A program made the position numbers and the translations under genes. The notes beneath the pieces were generated by a model, which was given only the letters and a program-made list of their open reading frames with translations, was not told the DNA's origin and made no database searches. Positions 51,993 through 60,799 of a DNA stretch of 64,000 nucleotides are shown here, piece after piece (the first letter of the stretch is position 1; every line of letters begins with the position of its first letter). Source of the DNA: an uncultured Desulfovibrio sp. (lineage in GTDB: Bacteria > Desulfobacterota > Desulfovibrionia > Desulfovibrionales > Desulfovibrionaceae); assembly GCA_900546145.1 (NCBI GenBank), contig URBN01000001.1, forward strand, positions 1 through 64,000. The letters run 5' to 3'.

Positions 51993-54287
51993 ATGGCCAG
52001 CAAAATTGGCGTTTATTTTGACGCTTCCAATATCGGTGGGGGCCTTGATGTCGAGGCTCTCGCTGCAGGCGTGACGGCCAAATGGGGCACTCTTGCTCCC
52101 GTTGTGAAGGTTTTCCCCGTCCTCGCCGATAACGTGGAGGCCATCAAAGCCGACATTACTGCCGAGCAACTTGATGGTGTTCTCCTCTGCGGTGCCAGCC
52201 CCCGCGCTGACGCCGAAATCTTCCGTTTCCCTGTCCTCACCGAACATGTGAACCTGCGTGAGCAGTGCGTCATGTGCTTCCAGGACAAGGACGGCAATCC
52301 GCTCAAGGAAGGGCAGGCCGCTCCTGAACTGCTCACCATGATGGCCACTGACTATGTCAATATGGGCGTCGTGAAGATGCAGAAGGGCAACCTTCCCGAT
52401 TCCGCGGCTCTCCCCGAGGGGGGCACCCAGCGCATCCTTGTTGTTGGCGGTGGCTTCACCGGCCTTACCGCCGCTCTTGAAGGCGCCCGCAGCGGCTACG
52501 AAGTCGTGCTCGTCGAAAAGACCGGCGAACTCGGCGGCGCTGCCAAGAACATTCCTGTCGGCTCCCCGCTTTCCGCTCCGTGGGACGACAAGGAACCCCT
52601 CAAACTTGACGAGAAGATCGCCGCTGTCAAAGCCGAGAAGGCCATCACCGTGTATATGAACACGACGGTCGCCAAACTGGCCGGACAGCCCGGTGCGTAC
52701 GAGTGCACCCTTGCTACCCCGAATGGCGAGAAGGTCGAGAAGATCGGCTCCGCTGTCGTGGCCTGCGGCTGGGTGCCCATGGACGACAAGTACCTCGCTC
52801 CGCTTGGTCTCGGCTCTTCCGATAAGATCGTGACCGCCGCTGCCTTCCAGAAGATGGTGGCTCAGGGCCGCGTTGACGCCAAGCGTATCGCCTTTGTGCT
52901 CGACACCACCGTTGCTGAAGAGGAATTCAGGAAGCAGGCCGAAGAGGCCGAAGCTGCCAGGAAGGCCGCCGAAGAGGCTGCCGCCAAGGAAGGCGCTGAC
53001 GAGAAGAAGGAAGAGGGCACCGAGAAAATCTTCGTGAAGGAAGACCTCGAGTCCATCAAGCACCTGCGCTATTCCAACGTGGTCAACTCCGTGGGCATGC
53101 TCCGCCTGGCCAACACTGTTGCCGAGCAGACCAATGACAAGACCCAGTGCTATGTCATCTACCGCAACATGACCATGCCCGGCATCTTCGAGCGCTTCTA
53201 CAAGACCATGCAGAACCGCCTCGGTCTCATGATGACCAAGGCCGATGTCACCTCAGTTAAGGAAGACGGCGACCATGTCGTCGTGTCCTGCGCCAACACC
53301 CTGCTTGGCATGGACTTCGACCTTGACTGCGACCTCGTTGTTCTGCCCACGGGTATTGTTCCCGTGACCGCCAAGGATGCCGTGATGCAGTTCGAGTACA
53401 GGCAGGGACCTGACTTCCCCGACTTGGATCATTTCGACGGCTACGTCGACTCCAACTACATCTGCTTCCCCTACGAAACCCGCCGTACCGGTGTGTACGC
53501 CGCCGGCTGTGTGCGTCAGCCCATGACCCTCGACGGCTGCGTCGAGGACGCCCGCGGTGCCGTGCTCAAGGCCATTCAGGCCATCGAGTGCGCTGAACGC
53601 GGCGTTGCCGTGCATCCCCGCTCCGGTGATAAAACCTACCCGGTGTTCAACTTCGCCCGCTGCACGCAGTGCAAGCGCTGCACCGAAGAATGCCCGTTCG
53701 GCGCTCTTGATGACGATGAAAAGGGTACGCCCAAACCGAATCCCGGCCGCTGCCGCCGCTGCGGTACCTGCTTCGGTGCCTGCCCCGAACGCGTTATCTC
53801 CTTCGCCAACTACAATATCGATATGATCGGCTCCATGATCGGTCAGGTCGCCGTTCCCAAGGACTTCAAGAATGACGGACCCCGTGTCCTCCTCCTCGCC
53901 TGCGAGAACGACGCGTATCCTGCCCTCGACATGGCTGCCCAGCGCCACGAAACCTGGAGCCCCTACGTACGCATTATCCCCGTGCGCTGCCTCGGTTCCG
54001 TCAACGCCATCTGGATCTCCGATGCCATGAGCAAGGGCTACGATGGTGTCATGCTTCTTGGCTGCAAGTACGGTGACGATTATCAGTGCCACTTCATCAA
54101 GGGTTCCGAACTCTGCTCCAGACGTATGCAGAACATCGCTGAAACCCTGAACCGCCTGGGCGTTGAGCCCGAGCGTGTTGAGCAGTTCGAAGTCGCCATC
54201 GACGAGTATGACAAGGTGCCTGGCATGATCAACGACTTTGTCAAGCGCATCGAGAAGATCGGCGCCAACCCGTTCAAGGCCATGTAG
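51993..54287 (+). CDS. qmoB: QmoB
   Basis: 764 residues. HdrA-like flavin protein with an MvhD-like end. FAD motif ILVVGGGFTGLTAALEGA about residue 150; ferredoxin motifs CTQCKRCTEECPFGA and CRRCGTCFGACPERV about 555-595; MvhD domain from about 630 (LLLACENDAYPAL, LLGCKYGDDYQCHF). A charged Ala/Glu/Lys stretch (about 308-345, KKEEGTEK) interrupts the flavin domain. Contacts AprBA by role. GGGAGG before the ATG. Confidence 0.95.
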   Translation: MASKIGVYFDASNIGGGLDVEALAAGVTAKWGTLAPVVKVFPVLADNVEAIKADITAEQLDGVLLCGASPRADAEIFRFPVLTEHVNLREQCVMCFQDKDGNPLKEGQAAPELLTMMATDYVNMGVVKMQKGNLPDSAALPEGGTQRILVVGGGFTGLTAALEGARSGYEVVLVEKTGELGGAAKNIPVGSPLSAPWDDKEPLKLDEKIAAVKAEKAITVYMNTTVAKLAGQPGAYECTLATPNGEKVEKIGSAVVACGWVPMDDKYLAPLGLGSSDKIVTAAAFQKMVAQGRVDAKRIAFVLDTTVAEEEFRKQAEEAEAARKAAEEAAAKEGADEKKEEGTEKIFVKEDLESIKHLRYSNVVNSVGMLRLANTVAEQTNDKTQCYVIYRNMTMPGIFERFYKTMQNRLGLMMTKADVTSVKEDGDHVVVSCANTLLGMDFDLDCDLVVLPTGIVPVTAKDAVMQFEYRQGPDFPDLDHFDGYVDSNYICFPYETRRTGVYAAGCVRQPMTLDGCVEDARGAVLKAIQAIECAERGVAVHPRSGDKTYPVFNFARCTQCKRCTEECPFGALDDDEKGTPKPNPGRCRRCGTCFGACPERVISFANYNIDMIGSMIGQVAVPKDFKNDGPRVLLLACENDAYPALDMAAQRHETWSPYVRIIPVRCLGSVNAIWISDAMSKGYDGVMLLGCKYGDDYQCHFIKGSELCSRRMQNIAETLNRLGVEPERVEQFEVAIDEYDKVPGMINDFVKRIEKIGANPFKAM

Positions 54288-54299
54288 GAGGAAGGCAGA

Positions 54300-55481
54300 A
54301 TGGCTAAAGTTACTCTTACGCCTGACTCTGGCTTTGCCAGAGAACTTATGGATGCGGGCGGGGAATCACTCAAGAAGTGCTATCAGTGCGCTACTTGTGC
54401 GGTCGCCTGCCCGATGGCCCCTGCCAACCATCCGTATCCCCGCAAGGAGATGGTTTGGGCTTCTTGGGGTCTGAAAGACAAAATCACGGCCGATCCTGAT
54501 ATCTGGCTGTGCCACAACTGCGGCAACTGCGCTGAGCTCTGCCCGCGCGGTGCCAACCCCGCTGACGTGATGGCTGCCGCCCGCAACCTCATGTACAGGG
54601 ATCTGTGCAAGCCCGCCAAGATTGGCAAGCTTATGAGCAAGCGCTCCGGCCTGCCCATCCTGTTCGCCATTCCGGCCCTGCTCTGGCTCATCGTGTGGGC
54701 TATCCGTGCGGCCTGTGTTGGCTCCTGGTTCCCCAGGACCGCGGACGGCAGGATCGTGTTCGGCCAGATCTTCTATGGCGACTACACCATCGACCCCATC
54801 TTCATGCTTACGTTCTTCGGAGCCATCTACATCCTCTACAAAGGCTGCAGCAAACTCTGGAACATGTTTAAGAACAACGACGGCAAGCTTCTTGTCGTCG
54901 GTCCGACCAAACCCTGGTACTGGCATCTTGGCATGCTTCTCTGGGAAGAAATCGGCTCGCACAAGAAGTTCGACACCTGCACGACCGGCCCCAAGACCGG
55001 ACAGCCCGAAAACTCCCGCAAGCTCGGACATATGTGCACGGTTTGGGCCTTTATCTGCCTTATGGTGGTAACGGCCGTTGTGGCAGGCGGTCACTGGGTA
55101 GGCAAGGTTTTCCCCTGCATCTCCATCGCCACGCCCATGCCCACGCTGTTCCCTGTTAAGATCCTGGCCAACTTTGGCGCTATTCTGCTCCTTGTCGGCC
55201 TCTTCCTGCTTACGATCCGCCGCAAGCGTCAGAATCCCAAATATTTCTCCTCCAGCTATCAGGACTGGTATCTGCTGGGTCTTATTTGGTGTATCGCGCT
55301 TACGGGCTGCTTCTCTCAGTTCTTCAGACTGATTGACGCCGTCCACTGTGCCTACTTCATTTACTATCTGCACCTCGTGTTTGTGTGGATGCTCTTTGCC
55401 TATCTTCCTTGGTCGAAGCTCGGGCATCTCGTGTACCGTACCGCCGCTCTGCTTTATGTGCGCATGTACGGCCGCGGCTAA
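54300..55481 (+). CDS. qmoC: QmoC, membrane subunit
   Basis: 393 residues. N-terminal HdrC-like part with CYQCATCAVACPMAP and CHNCGNCAELCPRGA. From about residue 118 come about six membrane helices of cytochrome b (HdrE/NarI) type, including LWLIVWAIRAAC and ILLLVGLFLLTI, with His residues likely to bind heme (YYLHLVFVWMLF). It oxidises menaquinol in the inner membrane. TAGGAGGAAG before the ATG. Confidence 0.95.
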   Translation: MAKVTLTPDSGFARELMDAGGESLKKCYQCATCAVACPMAPANHPYPRKEMVWASWGLKDKITADPDIWLCHNCGNCAELCPRGANPADVMAAARNLMYRDLCKPAKIGKLMSKRSGLPILFAIPALLWLIVWAIRAACVGSWFPRTADGRIVFGQIFYGDYTIDPIFMLTFFGAIYILYKGCSKLWNMFKNNDGKLLVVGPTKPWYWHLGMLLWEEIGSHKKFDTCTTGPKTGQPENSRKLGHMCTVWAFICLMVVTAVVAGGHWVGKVFPCISIATPMPTLFPVKILANFGAILLLVGLFLLTIRRKRQNPKYFSSSYQDWYLLGLIWCIALTGCFSQFFRLIDAVHCAYFIYYLHLVFVWMLFAYLPWSKLGHLVYRTAALLYVRMYGRG

Positions 55482-55533
55482 GCTGGACATCTAAACAACA
55501 ACGAAAATGAGCACTCCGAGGAGGAGATGTAAA

Positions 55534-56274
55534 ATGTCTGATTCTGAACGTAAAATCTTTCCGGTCGAGACTGTGCTTGCCCTCGTCTCTGGCAAGGAAG
55601 ACGCTGATGTAAGAGAGATCGCTGGTTATATCACTGGCCGTTCCATGGTCTGCCCCAAGATGGCCAAGAGCGTCGCCGTTTTCGCTGGCGCCTGGCTTGC
55701 CCGTCTGTATCCCAAATTTGCGGATATGGTCTACGACGGCAGTGAAGCCTGGGAACTTTTTGTCAACCGCTGCGCCGCGCAGCTTGGCGACAAGATTTCC
55801 CTGCCTCCCATGGACGGACGCATCAAGGAATCCTGCCTTGCTGCTCTCGATGCCATGGATAAGGCTTTTGCCGAAGTTGATGCCCTCAAGGCCGAGGTCG
55901 CCAAGCAGGCTGCCGAAATCGAGGCTCTGAAGCCCCTCGAGGGCGCTCTTGAAGCCGCGAAGAAGCAGGCTGACCAGCTTGATGCCCAGCTCAAGGCCCA
56001 GAAGAAGGACATGGGTGCCCTTCGCCGTCAGGCCGCCGGTTTCGAAGGCAAGATTGCCCTCGACGAGGAAGAGCTGCTTGATACCATCAAGCGCACCATC
56101 AAGGACAACCTCAAGAACATCACCGTCGCTGCCGGCGGTGCTGCCGCTGCTGGCGCCGTGGCCGGTGAGGCCGCTGCTGAAGGCGGCGAGGCTGCTGCCG
56201 AGGAAGCTCCCGCTGAAGACGATTCCATGGGATTCGGTTTCGGTGATGAGGATTCCACCGGTTTTGGCTTCTAG
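55534..56274 (+). CDS. qmoD: QmoD-like protein behind qmoC
   Basis: 246 residues. The ATG at 55534 has GAGGAGG upstream. Helical head with PKMAKSVAVFAGAWLA, coiled coil from about 115 to 170 (EVDALKAEVAKQAAEIEAL, AKKQADQLDAQLKAQKKD), then an Ala/Glu-rich low-complexity part and a Gly/Phe tail (SMGFGFGDEDSTGFGF). It takes the place of the gene known in D. vulgaris as DVU0851, conserved after qmoABC and studied by deletion. Function is not settled. A strong terminator follows. Confidence 0.75.
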   Translation: MSDSERKIFPVETVLALVSGKEDADVREIAGYITGRSMVCPKMAKSVAVFAGAWLARLYPKFADMVYDGSEAWELFVNRCAAQLGDKISLPPMDGRIKESCLAALDAMDKAFAEVDALKAEVAKQAAEIEALKPLEGALEAAKKQADQLDAQLKAQKKDMGALRRQAAGFEGKIALDEEELLDTIKRTIKDNLKNITVAAGGAAAAGAVAGEAAAEGGEAAAEEAPAEDDSMGFGFGDEDSTGFGF

Positions 56275-56296
56275 TCTCTCAGACTGATTCGTAGTA

Positions 56297-56346
56297 AAAG
56301 AAGGGGCCGGAGAATGTTTCTCCGGCCCCTTCTTTCTTTTTTTTTA
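56297..56346 (+). terminator. Strong terminator of the qmo operon
   Basis: 16-18 bp stem (56297-56314 with 56318-56335), 3-nt loop TGT, then CTTTTTTTTTT to 56346. Very strong by shape. Confidence 0.93.
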
Positions 56347-56370
56347 ACCACGCCCTGCAGGAGGTGCACC

Positions 56371-56652
56371 ATGGATATGAGCAAAGCAAAATCGATTGTT
56401 GTTCCCGGTGAACTCGCCCGCGGCTGCATGGATCGCATGAAGATGAGCGAGCCGCAGTTCGCGCGTCTGCTCAATCTCAGCGAGGAAGAACTTCAATCGT
56501 TCTTCAGCGGCAGACTGCCCATCACGAAGGAACTCGCTTTTGCCCTGAAGGAAGCCACAGGCCTCACGGCCAGCTTCTGGATCGGATTCGAGCGCACTTA
56601 CCGTCACCGCCTCGCGAAACTGGAGGAGGCGAAGACCTCGGGTAAAGCCTAG
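56371..56652 (+). CDS. HigA/VapI-type XRE antitoxin-like protein, no toxin partner
   Basis: 93 residues. Helix-turn-helix region at about 25-60: SEPQFARLLNLSEEELQSFFSGRLPITKELAFALKEA within the ordinary HigA pattern, ending TGLTASFWIGFERTYRH, a HigA signature. AGGAGG precedes the ATG at 56371; the longer frame reaches into the qmo terminator. HigA genes usually have a higB RelE-type toxin upstream; here a terminator lies upstream and slyX is convergent, so it looks like a solitary regulator. Confidence 0.8.
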   Translation: MDMSKAKSIVVPGELARGCMDRMKMSEPQFARLLNLSEEELQSFFSGRLPITKELAFALKEATGLTASFWIGFERTYRHRLAKLEEAKTSGKA

Positions 56653-56656
56653 AGAC

Positions 56657-56893
56657 TTACCATTTGCCGTAATGGGGAGGTACCTCGAGTTCCTGTGCGT
56701 TCTTGCCGGAAGAGAGTTCCTCCATGCTGGCTCTGAGCCGGCCGATGGCGCTGATTGCTTCTTCAAGGGCCTTCTCCAGCCTGTCGATCTGTTTCTGCTG
56801 ACTGACAAGGACGTCATCGAGCTCCCGGAGTTTTTCCGACAGGAAGTAGTTGTCTCCTTCCAGACTTTCAAGACGCTCTTCTGCTGTTTTCAC
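56657..56893 (-). CDS. slyX: SlyX-like coiled-coil protein
   Basis: 78 residues, one long coiled coil (LESLEGDNYFLSEKLRELDDV and on) with the SlyX C-terminal PPHYG motif. GTG start with AAGGAG 6 nt upstream. Function of SlyX is unknown. It is convergent with the HigA-like gene: only 4 nt between stop codons. Confidence 0.85.
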   Translation of the reverse strand: MKTAEERLESLEGDNYFLSEKLRELDDVLVSQQKQIDRLEKALEEAISAIGRLRASMEELSSGKNAQELEVPPHYGKW

Positions 56894-56918
56894 GCGACTC
56901 TCCTTTTCTTATGCTGAG

Positions 56919-56961
56919 AAAAAGCCGCCCGTCCCGGCTCACGCGGGAGGGGCGGCTTTTT
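56919..56961 (-). terminator. Terminator between the EF-hand gene and slyX
   Basis: AAAAAGCCGCCC (56919-56930) and GGGCGGCTTTTT (56950-56961) form a 12-bp stem with A and T runs at the base, so it works for both strands in principle. On the minus strand it ends the EF-hand gene. Confidence 0.85.
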
Positions 56962-56984
56962 GTAATCAGTGCCGTGTGCGGTGT

Positions 56985-57422
56985 CTACTTTCCCTGAGGG
57001 GGCATGACCATAGGCATTTCACCTGAAGGAGGCATGCTGCCGGATTGGGGCATGCCTGCCGGCGGCATGCCCATACCGCCCATGGGAGAGCCTCCCTGGC
57101 CGCCGCCCATGCTGGAATGACCGACCATGAACTGTCCCCATTCTTCAGAGGTGATGACCTTGTCTCCGTTCTTGTCGATGCGGGCGAAGGCTTCGGGCTT
57201 CATTCCGGGATGGGCCTTCAGAAATTCTTCCTGGCTCACCTTCCCGTCCTTATCAGCGTCCATTTTGTCAAAGCTGGCCTGACCGGCTTTGCTCATGTCC
57301 ATGCCACCCTGCATGCCGCCCATGGGCGGCATGGCCTGATCCGCGGCGCCTGCTTCCTGTCCGGCAGCGAAGCCGAGGCAGAGGGCACAGGCGATGGCCG
57401 GAAGCATTGTATGCAGTTTCAT
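56985..57422 (-). CDS. Secreted EF-hand protein, Met/Gly/Pro-rich
   Basis: 145 residues. Signal peptide to about 26 (AIACALCLGFAAGQEAGAA). Two EF-hand loops, DADKDGKVSQEEF (about 54-66) and DKNGDKVITSEEW (about 82-94), with the right acidic positions for calcium. Both ends of the mature chain are rich in Met, Gly, Pro (MPPMGGMQGGM, MGGMGMPPAGMP). Function unknown; a periplasmic calcium-binding or metal-binding role is inferred. AAAGAGGA precedes the ATG. Confidence 0.85.
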   Translation of the reverse strand: MKLHTMLPAIACALCLGFAAGQEAGAADQAMPPMGGMQGGMDMSKAGQASFDKMDADKDGKVSQEEFLKAHPGMKPEAFARIDKNGDKVITSEEWGQFMVGHSSMGGGQGGSPMGGMGMPPAGMPQSGSMPPSGEMPMVMPPQGK

Positions 57423-57461
57423 TGTTTTCCTCTTTGTGCAAAAAAGTTTTGACCCGACAGG

Positions 57462-57824
57462 CTAGTCATCGGGGATATCATTGATGAAGAGCTGGAAATT
57501 GTCCGTGTCTCCGGTCTTGTAGTCATCATTCCAGAGGAGGGCTGACCAGTAGAAAGGCGAATTAAGCCTCAGCCCGTTGTTCGCGGAAGCATAGAATCGG
57601 TGCAGGGCGTGTCCGTACTCTTCCTGCTGTTCTCCAGGGAGTTTTTTCAGGTAAGGTTCAGCGATCCCGTACAGATCACGCATCTTCTCGGCTTTTTTCT
57701 TCATGAATTCCGTGTAGACGTCGCTTTTGCCTTCACTGAGAGCTGCGTTGGCCTTTGCCTCGCAGTCCATGACCCCGTCATGGTATTCCTGCAGGAAGGC
57801 TTTGAAGTCACTCATTGCTGACAT
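57462..57824 (-). CDS. Conserved hypothetical protein
   Basis: 120 residues, soluble, helical at the start (FKAFLQEYHDGVMDCEAKANAAL) and ending acidic (FQLFINDIPDD). No signal peptide. No domain recognised. AGAGGA lies 6 nt before the ATG at 57824. It is 39 nt upstream of the EF-hand gene in the same direction, so they may share a transcript. Confidence 0.65.
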   Translation of the reverse strand: MSAMSDFKAFLQEYHDGVMDCEAKANAALSEGKSDVYTEFMKKKAEKMRDLYGIAEPYLKKLPGEQQEEYGHALHRFYASANNGLRLNSPFYWSALLWNDDYKTGDTDNFQLFINDIPDD

Positions 57825-57911
57825 GGCTGTTCCTCTGCTTTTCTGGTGTCCCGTACAAAGAAAGCCTGCGCGGGCGAACCGCGCAAGCTTCTGAGTACAT
57901 GATATTCCGGT

Positions 57912-59177
57912 TTAATCCCAGTGGCGCTTATCGTCGATGGGTCTGACCTGGGGCGGCAGCGATCCGGGGGCGAGGACCTTCAGCTCGGAACGCAGCTTAA
58001 TCTTCTCACGGAACTGCTGCAGGAGCTCATCGCGGCGCTTGAATTCGCTGGCCTCAATATTGAGGGTCATCTCATCTATGCCGTCGGGGTTGGTGACCAC
58101 GATCTGCCAGCGCTTGATTTCCTCAAAGCGGCTCATGACCTGCTCAACCTGATGCGGATACACGAACATGCCGCTGATACGCGCGGTGGTGTCCACGCGG
58201 CCGACGATGCTGCCGAGACGCGGGCTGGTGCGTCCGCAGGGGCACGGGCTTCTGTCAATGTAGGAAAGGTCGCCAGTGGCCAGGCGGATGAGGGGATAGG
58301 TTTTATTGAAGGACGTAACGACGATTTCGCCAACTTCGCCGTCCTTCAGCGGAATGCCGGTGTCGGGATGGCAGATTTCGACGTAACAGCGGTTGGCGAT
58401 GTGCAGACCGGTGCGGTGGAAGCATTCATAGCCGATGCAGCCCACGTCCGCGGTGCCATAGCCCTGACGCATGATGATGTCGAATTTCTTTTCGAGCTGG
58501 TTGCGCATCTTTTCGGAAAGGCGTTCGCCGGTAACGAAGGCGACTTCCAGGAACAGATCCTTGCGCAGGTTGAGACCCTTTTCCTCTGCCTTCTGGGCCA
58601 GATGCATAAGGAAGCTCGGGGTGCCCACGTAACCGGAGACACGGAGCTTCTGCATGATGTCGAGCTGCGTGGAAGCTTCGGTGGGGCCTGCGGGAATGAC
58701 GGAGCAGCCGAGATTGCGCAGGGGTTCTTCGAACATCAGTCCGGCTGGCGTGAGCTGGTAGTTGAAGGCATTCTGCACAATGTCACCGGGGCGGAAGCCG
58801 ACGGAATAAAAGGCCTCTGTGTATCCCCAGTAGTCCTGGGCCCTGTCCTCGGGATCAAAGATGGGGCCGGGGGACAGGAAAATACGCTTCAGATCCCCGA
58901 TATCCTTCGTCAGCAGGCCGCCCAGGCGGGGACCCATGGACTGCAGGAAGATGAGCTCTTTCTTCTTGAGAATCGGAATGTGCTTGATATCGGAAAGGGT
59001 CTTGAATTTTTCGACGTTGAACTGAGCACGATCAAAACGTTTTTTAACATCTTCAGAATAACGGTAGGCGTACGTGAGCAGTTCTTTCAGCTGAATGAGG
59101 TAATATTGCTTGCGCTCATTGGCATCAAGAACTTCGCGGCGGCTGAAGATACCCTCAGTGCGATCCTTGCGAGTCAT
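57912..59177 (-). CDS. Phenylacetate-CoA ligase family protein (AMP-forming)
   Basis: 421 residues. ANL superfamily enzyme: activates a carboxylic acid as adenylate and then CoA thioester. The ATG at 59177 has AGGAGC upstream. RQGYGTADVGCIGYEC, GEIVVTSFNKTYPLIRLATGDL and GRVDTTARISGMFVYPHQVE match PaaK-type enzymes and their C-terminal domain. The substrate cannot be read from sequence; aryl acids are common for the family in sulfate reducers. Monocistronic. Confidence 0.84.
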   Translation of the reverse strand: MTRKDRTEGIFSRREVLDANERKQYYLIQLKELLTYAYRYSEDVKKRFDRAQFNVEKFKTLSDIKHIPILKKKELIFLQSMGPRLGGLLTKDIGDLKRIFLSPGPIFDPEDRAQDYWGYTEAFYSVGFRPGDIVQNAFNYQLTPAGLMFEEPLRNLGCSVIPAGPTEASTQLDIMQKLRVSGYVGTPSFLMHLAQKAEEKGLNLRKDLFLEVAFVTGERLSEKMRNQLEKKFDIIMRQGYGTADVGCIGYECFHRTGLHIANRCYVEICHPDTGIPLKDGEVGEIVVTSFNKTYPLIRLATGDLSYIDRSPCPCGRTSPRLGSIVGRVDTTARISGMFVYPHQVEQVMSRFEEIKRWQIVVTNPDGIDEMTLNIEASEFKRRDELLQQFREKIKLRSELKVLAPGSLPPQVRPIDDKRHWD

Positions 59178-59212
59178 CCAAAAGCTCCTGTCTAAATTGC
59201 AAATGACCAAAA

Positions 59213-59241
59213 TATTTAGGGAAAAAAATGCGGAATTGCAA
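59213..59241 (-). promoter_or_regulatory. Possible promoter of the PaaK-like gene
   Basis: On the minus strand TTGCAA (59241-59236), a 17-nt spacer and TAAATA (59218-59213), in an AT-rich gap between this gene and clcA. The -10 match is weak. Confidence 0.35.
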
Positions 59242-59433
59242 GTGTTTTTTTATTTATGGTGTAAAATCAGTATGTTGAACTTAAAAAATGTGTTACGAAT
59301 ATATAATAAAATAGCAATATTTGAAAAATGCGCCGCATTCCCGTGACTTGAGTCCTGAGTAAGGCGCCGCCAATATATGTCATAATAAAAGCGGCTATAA
59401 CAGCCTGCAGTTCCGGGTCCTCTTTCTGGCGGG

Positions 59434-60786
59434 TCACTTCAGGTTTTCAGGTGATGATTCCCAGCCGGGATGGGCCTTGCGGAAATTGCGCAGCTGGCGG
59501 TCGCGCAGGGAGTTGTAAACAGGAGCAGATCCGAGAAAGTTTGCCAGCAGACTGGCGATGACGGACGTGCACAGCACGGCCGGGAGAAGAAGCCAGGCCC
59601 CTGTCATTTCGGTAATCAGAAAGGCACCCGTCAGAGGAGCGCGGACTGTCCCGGAGAAAAGCCCTGCCATGCACAGGATGACCAGGAGAACTGTATGACT
59701 CTGCGCGGGATCGGCGTATCCGATGAGGCAGGAAAGAAGGGCTCCCGTGAGGCCTCCCGCCAGCAGCATGGGCATGAGAATGCCGCCCGAGACGCCGGAA
59801 GCAAAGGAGAACCAGTTGAAGCATATCTTCACGGCCCAGAGCAGAAGAATGGTTTTGATGGGCAGCGTTCCGTGCGCGAGATTGGGGATGCCAGGACCGA
59901 GACCGGTCATGACATCCGGAAAAATGTAAACAAGGGCGAAGCTCGCGAGGAAGGCGATGCTGAGACGCCATGGCTGCTTTATACCGGTTCTGTCAGCTCC
60001 GTTGGTAAGGGAGACGAGGCACCAGTTGTAGAGACAGGAGAAGAGGCCGCAGGCCACGCCGGCCAGGGGAGAAAGCCAGAAAAGCGCCATTGAGGGTTCT
60101 GTGGTGCTCAGCGGGAACACGAGGCCGAGCTTCAGAATCATATCGACAACGAACCATGCGGAGGCTGCCGTGATAGCTGTAAAGATGAGCATGGGCAGAG
60201 TGAGCACGGTGTGCAGTTCTTCAAAGGAGAAGAACATGCCCGCGAGGGGGGCGCCGAACGCGGCGGTCATGCCGGCCGTGCTCCCGCCGGCGAGAAAACG
60301 GGGGCGTATCTTGGTGTCGTGCCACAGGCGGCCTACGCCGCAGCCGACTGCTGCCCCCATCTGGATGCACGGGCCCTCACGGCCAACGGAAAGACCGCCC
60401 GACAGACTTGCCAGCGTACCGATGAATTTTGTCCAGAGAATACGCCTCCAGGGCATTGGCATCTTGCCTCGCAGGACAAGCTCGACATGGGGAATGCCAC
60501 TGCCGGAAATGAGAGGCTCGTGCCTGACCATAAGCCAGGCGATGATGGCGCAGAGAAGGATGGCCCCGCCGGTCAGGACCATGCCTTCCGGTGTGCCCAC
60601 GTGCAGGCGGAACTCCCGCACCAGCGTGGCGTTCACAAAATTATAGGCCATGCGGAAAACACCGATGATAAAGCCAGAGATAAGACCCGTGGCCAGGGCT
60701 TCCAGCAAAAGGCGGCCAACGCCGGCAGTCTGTATTTCCTGAAGATCAAACAGCGTTGGGGAAAGGTTTTTTTTGAAGAGAGGCAT
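59434..60786 (-). CDS. clcA: ClC-type chloride/proton antiporter
   Basis: 450-residue inner-membrane protein with about 12-18 hydrophobic segments. Ion-path motifs: GSGIPHVE, GREGPCIQMGA with the gating Glu of antiporters, FSFEELHTV with the inner proton Glu, GVSGGILMP, and a late Tyr in APVYNSL. Both glutamates are kept, so it should exchange chloride and protons rather than be a channel. Start at 60786 is chosen, 13 nt after pbpC; an upstream start would overlap pbpC by 59 nt. Confidence 0.9.
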   Translation of the reverse strand: MPLFKKNLSPTLFDLQEIQTAGVGRLLLEALATGLISGFIIGVFRMAYNFVNATLVREFRLHVGTPEGMVLTGGAILLCAIIAWLMVRHEPLISGSGIPHVELVLRGKMPMPWRRILWTKFIGTLASLSGGLSVGREGPCIQMGAAVGCGVGRLWHDTKIRPRFLAGGSTAGMTAAFGAPLAGMFFSFEELHTVLTLPMLIFTAITAASAWFVVDMILKLGLVFPLSTTEPSMALFWLSPLAGVACGLFSCLYNWCLVSLTNGADRTGIKQPWRLSIAFLASFALVYIFPDVMTGLGPGIPNLAHGTLPIKTILLLWAVKICFNWFSFASGVSGGILMPMLLAGGLTGALLSCLIGYADPAQSHTVLLVILCMAGLFSGTVRAPLTGAFLITEMTGAWLLLPAVLCTSVIASLLANFLGSAPVYNSLRDRQLRNFRKAHPGWESSPENLK

Positions 60787-60799
60787 GTCCTGTTCCAGA

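Noticed and set aside
59250..59400. AT-rich gap near 59.3 kb as a replication origin or attachment site
   Set aside because: It is short, has no repeated boxes, and sits as a plain promoter region between clcA and the PaaK-like gene.
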